DNA of 64,000 nt from Chlorobium sp. (GCA_028282595.1 JANQHQ010000027.1:1-64000); one strand, 5' to 3'; shown: positions 7,339 to 17,100, counted from the first letter of the stretch. Numbers and translations are program-made. The notes: generated by a model not told the origin, from the sequence alone.

Positions 7339-8375
7339 CGAAGGACTGGAAGAAGAAAAGACGTTTCCGGCAGTCGTTCGCCCGTTTTCTCGGGAGCGTT
7401 TTGAGAAAACCGCGGCAAACCGGCCCCTACGACGGCCCGAAAAACTCCATTCTCATTCTCGCACAGGAGAAGTTCGGCGACGCCATCCTTCTGACGCCCC
7501 TTCTGAGAAACCTGAAAGCCGGTTTCCCCTCCGCTTCGGTCGAAATTCTCGCATTCAGCAAGACGGTTTCCGCCTTTTTCCGCTCCGACGGAAACGTGGA
7601 CCGGGTGCATTACGCAAAGGGCGCTCCCCTGCGCTACATCAGGGAAGTGCTTCCGAGAAGGTTCGACATGCTGTTCAACACGAAGGATCATCCCTCGACG
7701 AACTTTCTCCTGCAGACGCTGCTCGTGCGGGCCCGCTGCACGGTCGGCATAGACAACGAATTCCACCGGGGCATCTACGACTACCTCACGGTCGCCGCTT
7801 TTCACGCTCCGATAGCGTTCAAGAACTGCTCCCTTCTTGCGGTACTCGGCAAACCGGCCCCCGAAAAGGAGTGCCGTCCCTACATTCCACCGATGCCGGT
7901 TTCGGAGGCTGTCAGGAACTTTCTCGGCACTGTCGGGGAGCGCACCTGCTGCGGGATCAACATCAGCGCGGGGGGAGCGACGCGCTGCTGGACGGAAGAG
8001 CAGTGGACCGCGCTCGTCAGGACTTTTCCGGAAGAACGCTTCGTCATCCTTTCGTCACCGTCGGACCTGGAGGAAAAGAAAAGGCTGGAACGCTCCGCGG
8101 GAAACATCCTGCCCTCACCCGAAACAAGCAACATCTACGAGGCGGGCCTGATCACCGCCAGACTGAAAATACTCGTGACGCCCGATACGGCGATGGTCCA
8201 TGTCGCATCCAGCACCAACACCCCCGTAACGGGCCTGTATGGAAAAGCTCCCCAGGACCGGAGCCGCTTCAGCCCCTTTCTCGTCGACTACCGCATGGCG
8301 ATCTCGCATACCGCGCTGGTGCGGGATATCACCGTGGAGACGGTCGCGGGGCTGTTCAGGGATCTGCGGGGATGA
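7335..8375 (+). CDS. GT9-family (heptosyltransferase-like) glycosyltransferase
   Basis: A 346-residue ADP-heptose:LPS heptosyltransferase-superfamily protein. Family hallmarks are the N-terminal ILILAQEKFGDAILLTPLLRNL, the central SAGGATRCWTEEQW segment, and the C-terminal donor-site region TPDTAMVHVASSTNTPVTGLYG. Members act at the inner leaflet on LPS core or related acceptors. rfaE2, which makes an ADP-heptose precursor, is also in this window, so a heptose donor is plausible but unproven. Coupled to the preceding GT4 gene by an ATGA overlap. Confidence 0.88.
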   Translation: MTKDWKKKRRFRQSFARFLGSVLRKPRQTGPYDGPKNSILILAQEKFGDAILLTPLLRNLKAGFPSASVEILAFSKTVSAFFRSDGNVDRVHYAKGAPLRYIREVLPRRFDMLFNTKDHPSTNFLLQTLLVRARCTVGIDNEFHRGIYDYLTVAAFHAPIAFKNCSLLAVLGKPAPEKECRPYIPPMPVSEAVRNFLGTVGERTCCGINISAGGATRCWTEEQWTALVRTFPEERFVILSSPSDLEEKKRLERSAGNILPSPETSNIYEAGLITARLKILVTPDTAMVHVASSTNTPVTGLYGKAPQDRSRFSPFLVDYRMAISHTALVRDITVETVAGLFRDLRG

Positions 8376-8478
8376 TAAAAAAACGCCATCTTTCAGCACA
8401 GGTATTTTTTATGTACCGTGTAACATAACGGGCAAAAGGCCTCGACGGGCGCGGCCGCGCGGCATTACCAGGCAACCG

Positions 8479-9654
8479 ATGCAACAGAAAACGCTCTACA
8501 TTCTCCTCACCTCCGAGTTCCCTCCGGGGAAGTACGGCGGCATCGCCTACTGGGCCTCCAATCTTCTCTCGACATTGAGGGAGTACGACCGCGCTGCCGT
8601 CGTCTTGACCCGCAGAAGCACGGCCCACAAAAAACTCCGGCTGAAATCGTCGGATGGCGTACAGTACCTCGCCGGGCGCGACTGGAAAAAACTCCGCTGG
8701 CTCTACCGTCTCCCGAAACTCCTGACACTTCTTCTCACACACCGGAAGGTCGTTCTCATCGCGGCGACCTGGGATGAACTGCAGGTCGTCCACCGCCTGA
8801 AGCCGCTCTTCGGCTTCAGCATCTACTGCTCTTCGCACGGCACCGACCTCACCCGGCACCTCTATCCGGAAAACGAAACGGCAAAACGCAGGATACAGGC
8901 TGTTTTCCGGCGCACGGACCTCTTCCTGCCGGTCAGCGCGTCGCTGGACCGTCTCGCCAGAACACACTACGGCGATCTCGGCTGCAAAACGGTCGTTCTC
9001 GGCTGCAACGTCGACACAGCAACCTTCAGACCCGCGGAAGATCCGGAACAGAAGAGAAGACTCCGCGAACAGGCGGGCATTCCGCCCGAAAGCCCGGTAC
9101 TGATCTCGGTGGGCAGAATGATGGCCGTCAAAGGCTACCGCAACGTCATCATGGCTATCCCGGATATCGTCGAACGGCTCCCCGACTTTCACTACATCAT
9201 CGTTTCCGAACCGCTCGAACCCGAGCACAGCCTGATAGAGGCCCTCGTCAGAAACCTCGGCATCGAACGGCACGTACGACTTCTCCCCCCGGTGGCCCAT
9301 GACGAACTGCCGGGCTTGCTCTCACTCGCCGATGTTTTCGCCCTCACGTCCGAACCGGTATACTGCCCCTACTATCAGGAGGAAGGGCTGCCGAGGGTCA
9401 TAGCCGAGGCCTCGGCCTGCGGGCTTCCGGTCATCGTCACCACGACCGGCGGCCTCTCCGAAGCGGTGATAGACGGCGAAACCGGATACGTTATCCAACC
9501 GGGAGATCTGCGGGCGCTCAAAACCCGCCTCCTCGATCTTTTCGAGAACCGGCAGACAGCCGCGCGGATGGGAGCCAGAGGTCGGGAGCTCGTTGAAACA
9601 CGCTTTTCGGACCGTTCGATGACCGAAAAGATTCTCTCAGTGGCCGATACCTGA
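8479..9654 (+). CDS. GT4-family glycosyltransferase
   Basis: A 391-residue glycosyltransferase starting MQQKTLYILLTSEFPPGKYGG, the usual glycine-rich N-terminal loop. The donor domain has SVGRMMAVKGYRNVI and the EX7E element EEGLPRVIAEASACGLPVIV. The open frame runs 80 codons further upstream, but that part overlaps the end of the GT9 gene out of frame and looks non-coding, so the ATG at 8479 was chosen. The 103-bp gap before it shows no convincing promoter. Confidence 0.87.
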   Translation: MQQKTLYILLTSEFPPGKYGGIAYWASNLLSTLREYDRAAVVLTRRSTAHKKLRLKSSDGVQYLAGRDWKKLRWLYRLPKLLTLLLTHRKVVLIAATWDELQVVHRLKPLFGFSIYCSSHGTDLTRHLYPENETAKRRIQAVFRRTDLFLPVSASLDRLARTHYGDLGCKTVVLGCNVDTATFRPAEDPEQKRRLREQAGIPPESPVLISVGRMMAVKGYRNVIMAIPDIVERLPDFHYIIVSEPLEPEHSLIEALVRNLGIERHVRLLPPVAHDELPGLLSLADVFALTSEPVYCPYYQEEGLPRVIAEASACGLPVIVTTTGGLSEAVIDGETGYVIQPGDLRALKTRLLDLFENRQTAARMGARGRELVETRFSDRSMTEKILSVADT

Positions 9655-9700
9655 AACAGCGCCGCGAAAGCGTGCACTGAACTCTTGAACGTTCACCGCC

Positions 9701-10717
9701 ATGCACACACCGACAGTCACCGTGCTGATGCCGGTCTACAACGGAGAAGCTTTCCTGCGAACGGCCGTCGAAAGCATACTCCGGCAGACGTTCACGGATT
9801 TCGAGTTTCTAATCGTCGACGACGGTTCGACGGACGACAGCCGGGAGATCGTCCGGTCGCTCCGGGATCCCAGAATCCGGCTGGAGACCGTCGAAAAAAA
9901 CCGAGGGACCGTTCACGCCCTCAATACCGGCATCGCACTCGCCCGCGGAAAATATATCGCACGCATGGACTGCGACGACATCAGCCTACCCCACCGGCTC
10001 GACCGCCAGGTCGGTTTCATGGAGAAACATCCCGGAGTGGGCGTCTGCGGCAGCGGCATGCGCCTCGTAAAAAAGGGAAAACCGAAAAATTTCCGCTATC
10101 AGCCCTGTTCCGACGAGGAGCTGAAAATCACGCTCCTCTTCAACACCTGCTTTTTTCACCCGACGGTCATCATGAGAACGTCCGTCGTCGAAAAGGCTCT
10201 CTACCCCGACAACCTCGTCTACACCCAGGATTACAACTTCTGGACCCGGCTGGCGCCGACCACCGGTTTCGCGAACCTGAGGGAACCGTTGGTCTATTTC
10301 AGGGAGCACCCGGACCAGGTCAGCGCGAAAAAAGCGGACATGCAGAAAACAAACGCACGATCGATCCGCCGGTCGTATCTCCGCAGCCTTTTTTCAGGCC
10401 TCCCCTCCGGAGATCAGGAAATCCATCACAAGATCGCCGAAAACAGCCGGACGATCGATCTCCTGCAGGCAGCCGCCTGGCTGGAGCTGCTCGTCGATCG
10501 CAACCGGCGCGAAAGAGTTTTCCCCCCGGACATTTTTCTCCGGGAAATGAGCCGAAAATGGTGGCTTTGCTGCAGAAAAAACACACATTACGGAAAGGAA
10601 GCCCCCGGCATCTACCGCTCATCGTCCCTGCACGGGCACTACAGGCCGGAAGTTTTCAAGCTCCTGAAATTTTACGTACGGAGCCTCGCGGCGGGACAGG
10701 GAAACCGACCGGACTAA
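9701..10717 (+). CDS. GT2-family glycosyltransferase
   Basis: A 338-residue GT-A enzyme. The N-terminal 110 residues are a textbook family 2 domain: VTVLMPVYNGEAFLRTAVES, then VDDGSTDDS and the metal-binding ARMDCDD. The region after about residue 200 is variable and probably binds the acceptor. It lies 46 bp after the previous glycosyltransferase and 17 bp before the next. It presumably acts at the cytoplasmic membrane on a lipid-linked intermediate. Confidence 0.88.
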   Translation: MHTPTVTVLMPVYNGEAFLRTAVESILRQTFTDFEFLIVDDGSTDDSREIVRSLRDPRIRLETVEKNRGTVHALNTGIALARGKYIARMDCDDISLPHRLDRQVGFMEKHPGVGVCGSGMRLVKKGKPKNFRYQPCSDEELKITLLFNTCFFHPTVIMRTSVVEKALYPDNLVYTQDYNFWTRLAPTTGFANLREPLVYFREHPDQVSAKKADMQKTNARSIRRSYLRSLFSGLPSGDQEIHHKIAENSRTIDLLQAAAWLELLVDRNRRERVFPPDIFLREMSRKWWLCCRKNTHYGKEAPGIYRSSSLHGHYRPEVFKLLKFYVRSLAAGQGNRPD

Positions 10718-10734
10718 CGAAAAAAGCCAGGACG

Positions 10735-11844
10735 TTGCAGGAGAAGAATACGTTACCGGACAAGATAGCGGCCAGGATCGGATCGCTTTTCTGGGAGCCC
10801 TACACGCGGCTGTTCATAAAGGGCGACCACGTCAACTGGAGCCTCACCTGGGACGCCATCGAGCTGAAACGAATCTGCGCACAGCTCGGCATCACGGTTG
10901 CCGACGGCAGGTCGAAACGCCTCATGAAACGGCAGTGCTTCTTCAACATGAGCCGGTATGAAATACTCGAAAACTGGAAACCCCCGAACTGCCGCATAGC
11001 CTTCCCCTACTATCACGGTAACCCGGCGATCGACGAACGGTCGAGAGCGATGCTCTCGACCATAGCGCGACATCACAAGGACATCGACCGCATCCAGGTG
11101 AGCTGCCGCTTCATGGAGGAGGTCGTGCTTGAGACCGGCATCGACCCCTCGAAAGTTTTCAGGATCCCCATCGGGATCAACAGGCGCTACTTTCCTCCGG
11201 TGACGACGGAGAACAGAGCGTCTTCAAGAAAGGAGCTGGGACTTCCGGCAAGCGCCGTGGTCATAGGCTCCTTTCAGAAGGACGGCAACGGCTGGGATGA
11301 GGGACTCACACCGAAACTGGTCAAGGGCCCCGACATTTTTCTCGAAGCTCTCGGCATGCTCGCGGGTTCGATACCCGAACTCCATGTGCTGCTCACCGGG
11401 CCGGCCAGAGGTTATGTCCGCAGGGGACTGGAGCGGCTCGGAATACCCTGTGTCCACCGCTACCTCGACGACTATACGGAAATCGGAAAGTACTATCACG
11501 CCCTCGACGCCTACATCGTCCCGTCACGCGACGAAGGGGGACCGAAAGCGGTCCTGGAATCGATGGCCTGCGGCATACCGCTCGTAAGCACACGGGTGGG
11601 GCAGGCGACCGACCTGGTGGAACACGGCAAAAACGGCTTTCTCGCCGATGTCGAGGACGCCGGAGCGCTTGCACACGGCGTCCGGCGGTCGCTCGAAGAC
11701 AGCCATCTTCGCGCGAGTGTGATAGAAAACGGTTTCAGGACGGCCGAAGTCAACGACTACGGCAACCAGCTCCCGCTCTGGAGCGATTTCATGACAGGCT
11801 TTGTACACCGTTCAACCGGAGAGCCGCAAGGATCGAGAGCATGA
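10735..11844 (+). CDS. GT4-family glycosyltransferase with non-ATG start
   Basis: About 369 residues. The body contains FWEPYTRLFIKGDHVNWSLT, the donor loop GSFQKDGNGWDEG with KLVKGPDIFLEA, and the EX7E motif DEGGPKAVLESMACGIPLVS. No ATG occurs near the expected N-terminus. The TTG at 10735 (reading LQEKNTLPDKI) is the most reasonable start, but its ribosome-binding site is weak. The frame stays open far upstream through the GT2 gene; that extension is an out-of-frame shadow, not a fusion. It overlaps the next gene by 4 bp (ATGA). Confidence 0.8.
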   Translation: MQEKNTLPDKIAARIGSLFWEPYTRLFIKGDHVNWSLTWDAIELKRICAQLGITVADGRSKRLMKRQCFFNMSRYEILENWKPPNCRIAFPYYHGNPAIDERSRAMLSTIARHHKDIDRIQVSCRFMEEVVLETGIDPSKVFRIPIGINRRYFPPVTTENRASSRKELGLPASAVVIGSFQKDGNGWDEGLTPKLVKGPDIFLEALGMLAGSIPELHVLLTGPARGYVRRGLERLGIPCVHRYLDDYTEIGKYYHALDAYIVPSRDEGGPKAVLESMACGIPLVSTRVGQATDLVEHGKNGFLADVEDAGALAHGVRRSLEDSHLRASVIENGFRTAEVNDYGNQLPLWSDFMTGFVHRSTGEPQGSRA

Positions 11845-12794
11845 CTCCTGAAGCCATCAACCGCATAGACGACGCCTACGGATCCATAGTTTTCTCGGGG
11901 TTCAAGCATCAGGACGAAAAAACAGAGGACGGGTGGGTTTACTGGCTTCCCCGCTACATCCTTGAAAACACCTCCCTGCGGGTCTACTTCCTTACGAACG
12001 AAAGGAAACTGCTCCTTCTGGACAGGAACGGATCGCTGCTCCCTGTCGACGACGACCCGACAGAGGGTATCGATATCTTTTTTGCAAGAACGCTGAACAG
12101 TTTCCCGGTGGAACACCGGCTTCTCCGCTCGGCGAAACTGAAAATCCTCTACCCCGTGAGCGACACCCTTCCGGAAGCGGTTGCGCGGCACGATCCCGTC
12201 GTCATCGATGACCGCACGTTTATCAAGCCGCTGCCCGAACATGACAGAAAGTACTTCTACTACGAACCGTCGGGAAAGGAAAACGTTTTCCTCTACCCAT
12301 CCGCCCTTCACAAGCGAAAAGGACAGTACGAATTCATCAAGTCGGTCAGCAGAAAAACGATGGCGGGAAAAAAAGTGCTCTTCTGCGGCACCGTCAAATC
12401 AGAGGACTACGCCGAGAAGTGTTTCGACCTGCTCAGGAAAAAAAACATCGACTTCGAGTACCTCGGCAAAGTGGGCAAGAAGGAGCTCGGAGAGTTGTAC
12501 AGAACATCCCGGCTTACGCTCATCTTCTCAAGGGGAGACTGGAACCCCCGAACTTTTTACGAGAGTATTGCCTGCGGAACACCGTGCGTGGTTTCCGGGA
12601 AAGTCCGGCTGGCATCGGCTGTCGAGCCGTATGCACTACGCACCTCGAAACTGCTGCTCAACTTTACGCTCAGAAAACATACGCTCTACCCCGAAAGCTT
12701 CTCCCTGAAGCTCCGGAAAGCCTCTCTGGACATCAACGAAGACTCGTGCTACAACCGTCTTTTTTCCGCGGCCCTGCATCACGGCAAACCCTGA
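11841..12794 (+). CDS. Divergent GT-B glycosyltransferase-like protein
   Basis: A 317-residue protein whose C-terminal half resembles the GT4 donor domain (FLYPSALHKRKGQYEFIKSV, FSRGDWNPRTFYESIACGTPCVVS). The first glutamate of EX7E is replaced by aspartate (D-x7-E). The N-terminal domain is short and not recognised. It is translationally coupled to the preceding gene by an ATGA overlap. A glycosyltransferase role is likely from fold and context, with unknown specificity. Confidence 0.72.
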   Translation: MTPEAINRIDDAYGSIVFSGFKHQDEKTEDGWVYWLPRYILENTSLRVYFLTNERKLLLLDRNGSLLPVDDDPTEGIDIFFARTLNSFPVEHRLLRSAKLKILYPVSDTLPEAVARHDPVVIDDRTFIKPLPEHDRKYFYYEPSGKENVFLYPSALHKRKGQYEFIKSVSRKTMAGKKVLFCGTVKSEDYAEKCFDLLRKKNIDFEYLGKVGKKELGELYRTSRLTLIFSRGDWNPRTFYESIACGTPCVVSGKVRLASAVEPYALRTSKLLLNFTLRKHTLYPESFSLKLRKASLDINEDSCYNRLFSAALHHGKP

Positions 12795-12800
12795 CAAGCC

Positions 12801-14159
12801 ATGAAAACCGTTTTTCTCGTCAACCGGATAAACAACTACAGGCATTTCGCGCCGCTTATCGAGGAAGGGCTGAAAAGAAACCACCACATTGAATGCTGGC
12901 ACGACTACTCTTTACCTAAAGACAGCGCAAAAGGCTACCAGTTCCCCGACATCGCCAAATCGCCCTTTCACGAATGCGGGCACCCTTCGCTCGAGCATGT
13001 GCCGTTCGAGAATCGGAAAACGCTCAACGCGGGCATCGTATCGAGAAACGACGTCGCGTTTTTCGTATCATTGAGCCCCCCCGAGTTCATTCTCGATCCG
13101 GAATGGAGAATGCACTTCAAAGGATCATGGTGCATCGTCATGCACGGACCCGACAGCTTCAAGGAAATAAAGAAACTGGAACAGGAGGACACCGTCCCGG
13201 CAGATTCGATACGAAAATATTTTTTCCCCTACACGGAGCACCTGTTCGATCTCGGCATGCAGTTTTTCGAACAGCTCCTCCCTTTCGGCAAGAAATACTT
13301 TTCACCGGCCGGCACGAAGGTTCACGCCATAGGCTGCAGCATGTTCGGTCCCGCCCTGCGCAACATCGATCCCTCCGCCGTCAGGCGGAAATTCGGTATC
13401 CCCGAAGGCAAAAACATTCTGCTCTACCTGCCCTACACGTTCAGTGATTCAAAGAAACACAAGGCGAGTTTCGCCTGGCAGGCGGCGTTCGCGGGGCTGC
13501 ACATCGAACGTAAAACCGGCAGGGAGTTCGGAAACAGTTCGTTCAGCCGCACCCCCTATCTCCGGCGTCTGTCGAAACGGATCGCTTATCTGCGCAGGAT
13601 AGCGGCCGAACAGGAAGCGAGAACCTGGCTGCTGAACGGCTGGAACGAACCGGCCGTCATACGGGCGGTGCGAGCGTTCTGCGACAACAACGGGCTCCAC
13701 CTGGTCGTCAAACCGCGCAGAAAGTTCGATTTCAGCGAAGAGGTCTACCGGAAAGCCGACATCATTATCGACGATGACGAATCGCAGCAGTATCCGTCGA
13801 AACTCCAGGAGCTTTTTTCCATCGCGTCTCTCTGCATGGGCTATTTCTCCACGGCCGTCATCGAATCGGCATTCTGCGACGTTCCGTTCATCAACCTCCA
13901 CTGTCCCGATGCACTGTTTTACGACCCTCATCAGCATTTCTGGTGCCCGGTCACGGAAAACTCGCTGTTTTCCTTCCGAAAAGCCGTCCGGAACGTCCCG
14001 ATACCCGATCTTATTCGCCGTATGCCGACCGAGAACCTTTCGCTCTACTCCATGGACAGTGAAAGCAGGAAGGGCTTCATGACGCATTTCAGCGGACCGG
14101 AAAATCCGACCGCCGGAGAACGCTTTTTCGATTTCCTGGAAAACAACCTGTCCTCCTGA
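12801..14159 (+). CDS. Uncharacterised protein, possible GT-B/CDP-glycerophosphotransferase-like
   Basis: A 452-residue soluble protein that I cannot place firmly. The C-terminal part has the look of a TagF/CapB-like or surface-polysaccharide GT-B domain: HLVVKPRRKFDF, then a SIASLCMGYFSTAVIESAF segment (a conserved Ser-Thr before an acidic helix) and VPFINLHCPD. The N-terminal third is unfamiliar. It sits 6 bp after the previous glycosyltransferase gene and is clearly part of the operon. Transfer of a phospho-alditol or sugar to the glycan is a guess from fold resemblance. Confidence 0.6.
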   Translation: MKTVFLVNRINNYRHFAPLIEEGLKRNHHIECWHDYSLPKDSAKGYQFPDIAKSPFHECGHPSLEHVPFENRKTLNAGIVSRNDVAFFVSLSPPEFILDPEWRMHFKGSWCIVMHGPDSFKEIKKLEQEDTVPADSIRKYFFPYTEHLFDLGMQFFEQLLPFGKKYFSPAGTKVHAIGCSMFGPALRNIDPSAVRRKFGIPEGKNILLYLPYTFSDSKKHKASFAWQAAFAGLHIERKTGREFGNSSFSRTPYLRRLSKRIAYLRRIAAEQEARTWLLNGWNEPAVIRAVRAFCDNNGLHLVVKPRRKFDFSEEVYRKADIIIDDDESQQYPSKLQELFSIASLCMGYFSTAVIESAFCDVPFINLHCPDALFYDPHQHFWCPVTENSLFSFRKAVRNVPIPDLIRRMPTENLSLYSMDSESRKGFMTHFSGPENPTAGERFFDFLENNLSS

Positions 14160-14221
14160 AATCCATTCCCGCAGCGCAGGGGTGAAAAAAAACACGACAA
14201 GCGCACTCTTCCGAAAAACAT

Positions 14222-15388
14222 ATGCAAAACAGAACCTTGAAACCGGGACTCTTCATCGCCTACAAACAAAGCCCTGTACGAAAAGAGCTCATAGAAAATC
14301 CGTCCGACAGGCCGGAGAATTACCTCCTGTGGGGCCTTGAGGGCTACCGGTCGAAAGGATTCTGCGTCATGCACAATCTGGATCGGCTGGAAACGCCCCT
14401 GGAAAGCCGGATCAACAGGACGATCAACAAATTCCTGAAGCTGTTCGGAGCTCCCGGCGGAGACTGGATGACGATTATCAGAAACCGCAGGGCGATCAAC
14501 GGCTGCGATGCGATGCTTTCGACCGTCGACAATGTCGGCCTTCCGGCCGTCATCCTGAAACGCTTCGGCGTCATCAACGTTCCGGTTATCTACATCAGCG
14601 TGGGACTGCCGGAGCAGTTGCAGAAAATCAGGACCGGGGTCGCGAGAACACTCTATCTCCGCTCGCTGAAAAGAACCGAGCGCTTCATCTGCTACAGCAC
14701 TGTCGAAAGGGAGCATCTGAAAACCCTTCTGCAGAGAAACGGAAAAACCGTATCCTTCATTCCTCTCGGAATCATGACCTCTTTTTTCAATCCCGTTCCG
14801 GCAGCAGAGCGGCAATGGGACATTGTCAGCATAGGGGCCGATCCGATGAGGGATTATCCCCTGCTGACACAGTTCGCCGGGAAACACGAGGCCCTGAAGG
14901 TTCTCGTCGTCACGTCGGCAAATCACTCCTATGTCAAAAAAAACAAACCGGAAAACCTCGATTGTGAATTTAATATTACCTTGGAGGAGGTAATCGGGAG
15001 AGTCGCCGCGGGCAAGCTTGTCGTTCTCCCCGTAAAGAAAAACACCTATAGCGGAGCAACCACAACGCTGCTTCAGGCGATGTGTTTGCAAAAATGCGTC
15101 ATCGTCAGCAGTGTCGGGCCGATACAAAACGGCTATCACCTGAATAGCGGAGTCAACTGCATCATGGTCGAACCGGGCAACTACGCCGAGCTGGAAGGGG
15201 CCATCCTTTCGGCGTTATCCGACGAACCGCTGCTCGAACGGACCGGCATGAACGGCCGCGAAACCGTGCTGCGAAACAACACATGGGAGTCGTTCATCTC
15301 CAGAACCGCAAATCTGATCCTCGAGGTCATCGGCGAACGTGAACCGTCCTGCAAGCCGAACATACATCCGGATCAAAACGCCTCGTGA
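14222..15388 (+). CDS. Divergent GT4-like glycosyltransferase
   Basis: A 388-residue protein with a GT4-like architecture: an acceptor domain up to about residue 180 and a donor domain with VSIGADPMRDYPLLTQFAGK. The normal EX7E stretch is replaced by YSGATTTLLQAMCLQKCVIV, so both glutamates are missing. The downstream GPIQNGYHLNSGVNCIMVEPG keeps the family rhythm. It ends 3 bp before the first sulfotransferase gene, suggesting cotranscription and perhaps assembly of the sugar that is then sulfated (inference). Confidence 0.72.
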   Translation: MQNRTLKPGLFIAYKQSPVRKELIENPSDRPENYLLWGLEGYRSKGFCVMHNLDRLETPLESRINRTINKFLKLFGAPGGDWMTIIRNRRAINGCDAMLSTVDNVGLPAVILKRFGVINVPVIYISVGLPEQLQKIRTGVARTLYLRSLKRTERFICYSTVEREHLKTLLQRNGKTVSFIPLGIMTSFFNPVPAAERQWDIVSIGADPMRDYPLLTQFAGKHEALKVLVVTSANHSYVKKNKPENLDCEFNITLEEVIGRVAAGKLVVLPVKKNTYSGATTTLLQAMCLQKCVIVSSVGPIQNGYHLNSGVNCIMVEPGNYAELEGAILSALSDEPLLERTGMNGRETVLRNNTWESFISRTANLILEVIGEREPSCKPNIHPDQNAS

Positions 15389-15391
15389 ACA

Positions 15392-16210
15392 ATGATACTC
15401 TGCGACAGGCATCGATTTGTTTTCATCCACATCCCCAAGTGCGCGGGCTCGTACGTCAGAGCGTGTCTTTCGAGCTTCGACGACAGCGCGGGCCGTTTTT
15501 CGAGGCACGGCGATCACACCGATCTCGGGATTCTGGATTTCGCGCATATTCCGCTTTCGATTCTCGAGAAGTTCTTCCCTTCGGAGTTCGCCCGGGTGGC
15601 GGCCTACCGCAGTTTCGCCGTTGTGCGGGATCCATTCGAACGATTCCCTTCCTCGATGTCCGAGTTCCTGAAAAAGCGGAAAAAACAACTGATCAGGAAT
15701 ATGAGCCTCCGGGAAATCCGGCACGAGGTCGACAGCATCATCCGTCACCTTCAGCAGGAGCGACCTCATGCGGAACCGGAAACAACGTATACGTATATTC
15801 ATTTCACCCGGCAATCGGAATTCGTGAATCTGGGGGGAACGCGCATCGTACAGCATCTCTACACCATGGACAACGTGAGCTCGCTGCTGGCGGAAATCGG
15901 GAACCTTACGCAAACCGATCTTTTTTCCGTACTTCCCGGCAGGAAAGAGAGCAATGTCTCGCTGGTCTACAGAAACCGGGGCGTACGATCGGCCATAAGC
16001 GTCCTGACCCTCCTTCTGGGTCAGAAAAAGGTCGGAAGGCTTGTTTCATGGCCCGCCCTGAGCCGTATCGTCCATATTCCGGGCAACACGACGGCATCCG
16101 GCATTTTCGACTCGAAACATGTAAGGGATTTTGTAACCGACTACTATAAAGAGGACATAGACCTCTACGAATCCGTTCTTTCCGAAGCAGCGCCTTCACC
16201 GGCCCGGTAA
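15392..16210 (+). CDS. Sulfotransferase family 2-type protein
   Basis: A 272-residue PAPS-dependent carbohydrate sulfotransferase-like protein. The 5'-phosphosulfate-binding loop is HIPKCAGS at residues 13-20, directly after a hydrophobic strand. The 3'-phosphate-binding element is VVRDPFERFPSSM. These are the two signatures of the bacterial Sulfotransfer_2 group, which sulfates glycans using PAPS. PAPS-making genes lie 23 kb away on the other strand. It is adjacent to a second, different sulfotransferase gene (16243). Acceptor sugar unknown. Confidence 0.82.
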   Translation: MILCDRHRFVFIHIPKCAGSYVRACLSSFDDSAGRFSRHGDHTDLGILDFAHIPLSILEKFFPSEFARVAAYRSFAVVRDPFERFPSSMSEFLKKRKKQLIRNMSLREIRHEVDSIIRHLQQERPHAEPETTYTYIHFTRQSEFVNLGGTRIVQHLYTMDNVSSLLAEIGNLTQTDLFSVLPGRKESNVSLVYRNRGVRSAISVLTLLLGQKKVGRLVSWPALSRIVHIPGNTTASGIFDSKHVRDFVTDYYKEDIDLYESVLSEAAPSPAR

Positions 16211-16242
16211 CGGAAGGAACAGCCCAACTCTCCTCGATCACC

Positions 16243-17100
16243 ATGACTTACGAAACTCTTCCGAAAAACCTTGCCGAAACTGTTCGGCGGCACGACCGGC
16301 TGTTTTACGTTCACATTCCGAAAACCGGCGGCAACTACATCAAAAAAGTCGCCCTGCAGGGACATTTTCAACCCGAATCGTCCTCCGGGAGAGGCATGTT
16401 CGGCGCAATCGCACGCCTTTTCGGAAAAGACGAGCCGCAATCCGCCCCACTGCTCGTTAACGGCGGGCACTGCGTCTGCGCGAAAAAACCTCTCGATATC
16501 GCGAAATACAACCGGGCCTGGACAACACGCTGCGCCGACAACCCCGCGAGCAGAAATTCGCTGGTTTTTTCGGTGGTCAGAAATCCTTTCGACCTGCTCG
16601 TGAGCATGTACACCTACGGTTATCCGTACAGACGGCCGAGACCGGAAAAACCGAAGCCGGAACTCGACCGGCACGGTTTCCCTTTTTCATCCTTCGACGA
16701 ATGGATCAGGGCGTACTGCGACCCCGAATACCCCTGGCTCGTCGGCTATCAGCACCGCTTCCTGTTTTTTCAGATCTTCGACGACGATTCCGGATGCGTT
16801 CCACACTACATCCTCAGGACGGAATGTCTCGATGCCGGCCTGAAAGAGCTTTTGCATCCGTTCGGCATCACGCCGAAAGTTTCCGACAACCATGTAAACC
16901 CTTCGAGAACCGGCAGGAAAAAGGATTTCAGGATATTCTACACGGACGAACTCCGGGAACTGGTGGAGCGGAAATGCGAAAGAGAGCTTCGCGCATTCGG
17001 TTACTCCTTCGACGGCCACGACGAAAGGGTCGTTATCGATCCTTCCGCTATCCGCTACAATCCCCACACGGACAAGTTCTCGCTATCGGAAAACCGTTAA
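16243..17100 (+). CDS. Sulfotransferase family protein
   Basis: A 285-residue sulfotransferase-fold protein. The PAPS-binding loop is HIPKTGGNYIKK (residues 24 onward) and the 3'-phosphate site is FSVVRNPFDLLVSMY at about 105-120. Sequence away from the motifs differs from the neighbour at 15392, so the pair is not a fresh duplication and may sulfate different positions. It lies 32 bp after that neighbour. No signal peptide is seen, so it should act in the cytoplasm, where PAPS is available. Confidence 0.82.
   Translation: MTYETLPKNLAETVRRHDRLFYVHIPKTGGNYIKKVALQGHFQPESSSGRGMFGAIARLFGKDEPQSAPLLVNGGHCVCAKKPLDIAKYNRAWTTRCADNPASRNSLVFSVVRNPFDLLVSMYTYGYPYRRPRPEKPKPELDRHGFPFSSFDEWIRAYCDPEYPWLVGYQHRFLFFQIFDDDSGCVPHYILRTECLDAGLKELLHPFGITPKVSDNHVNPSRTGRKKDFRIFYTDELRELVERKCERELRAFGYSFDGHDERVVIDPSAIRYNPHTDKFSLSENR

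Noticed and set aside
9685..10734. N-terminal extension of the glycosyltransferase at 10735 (apparent 719-residue fusion)
   Set aside because: The extension is an out-of-frame reading of the GT2 gene, with low-complexity Arg/Pro-rich sequence and no domain.
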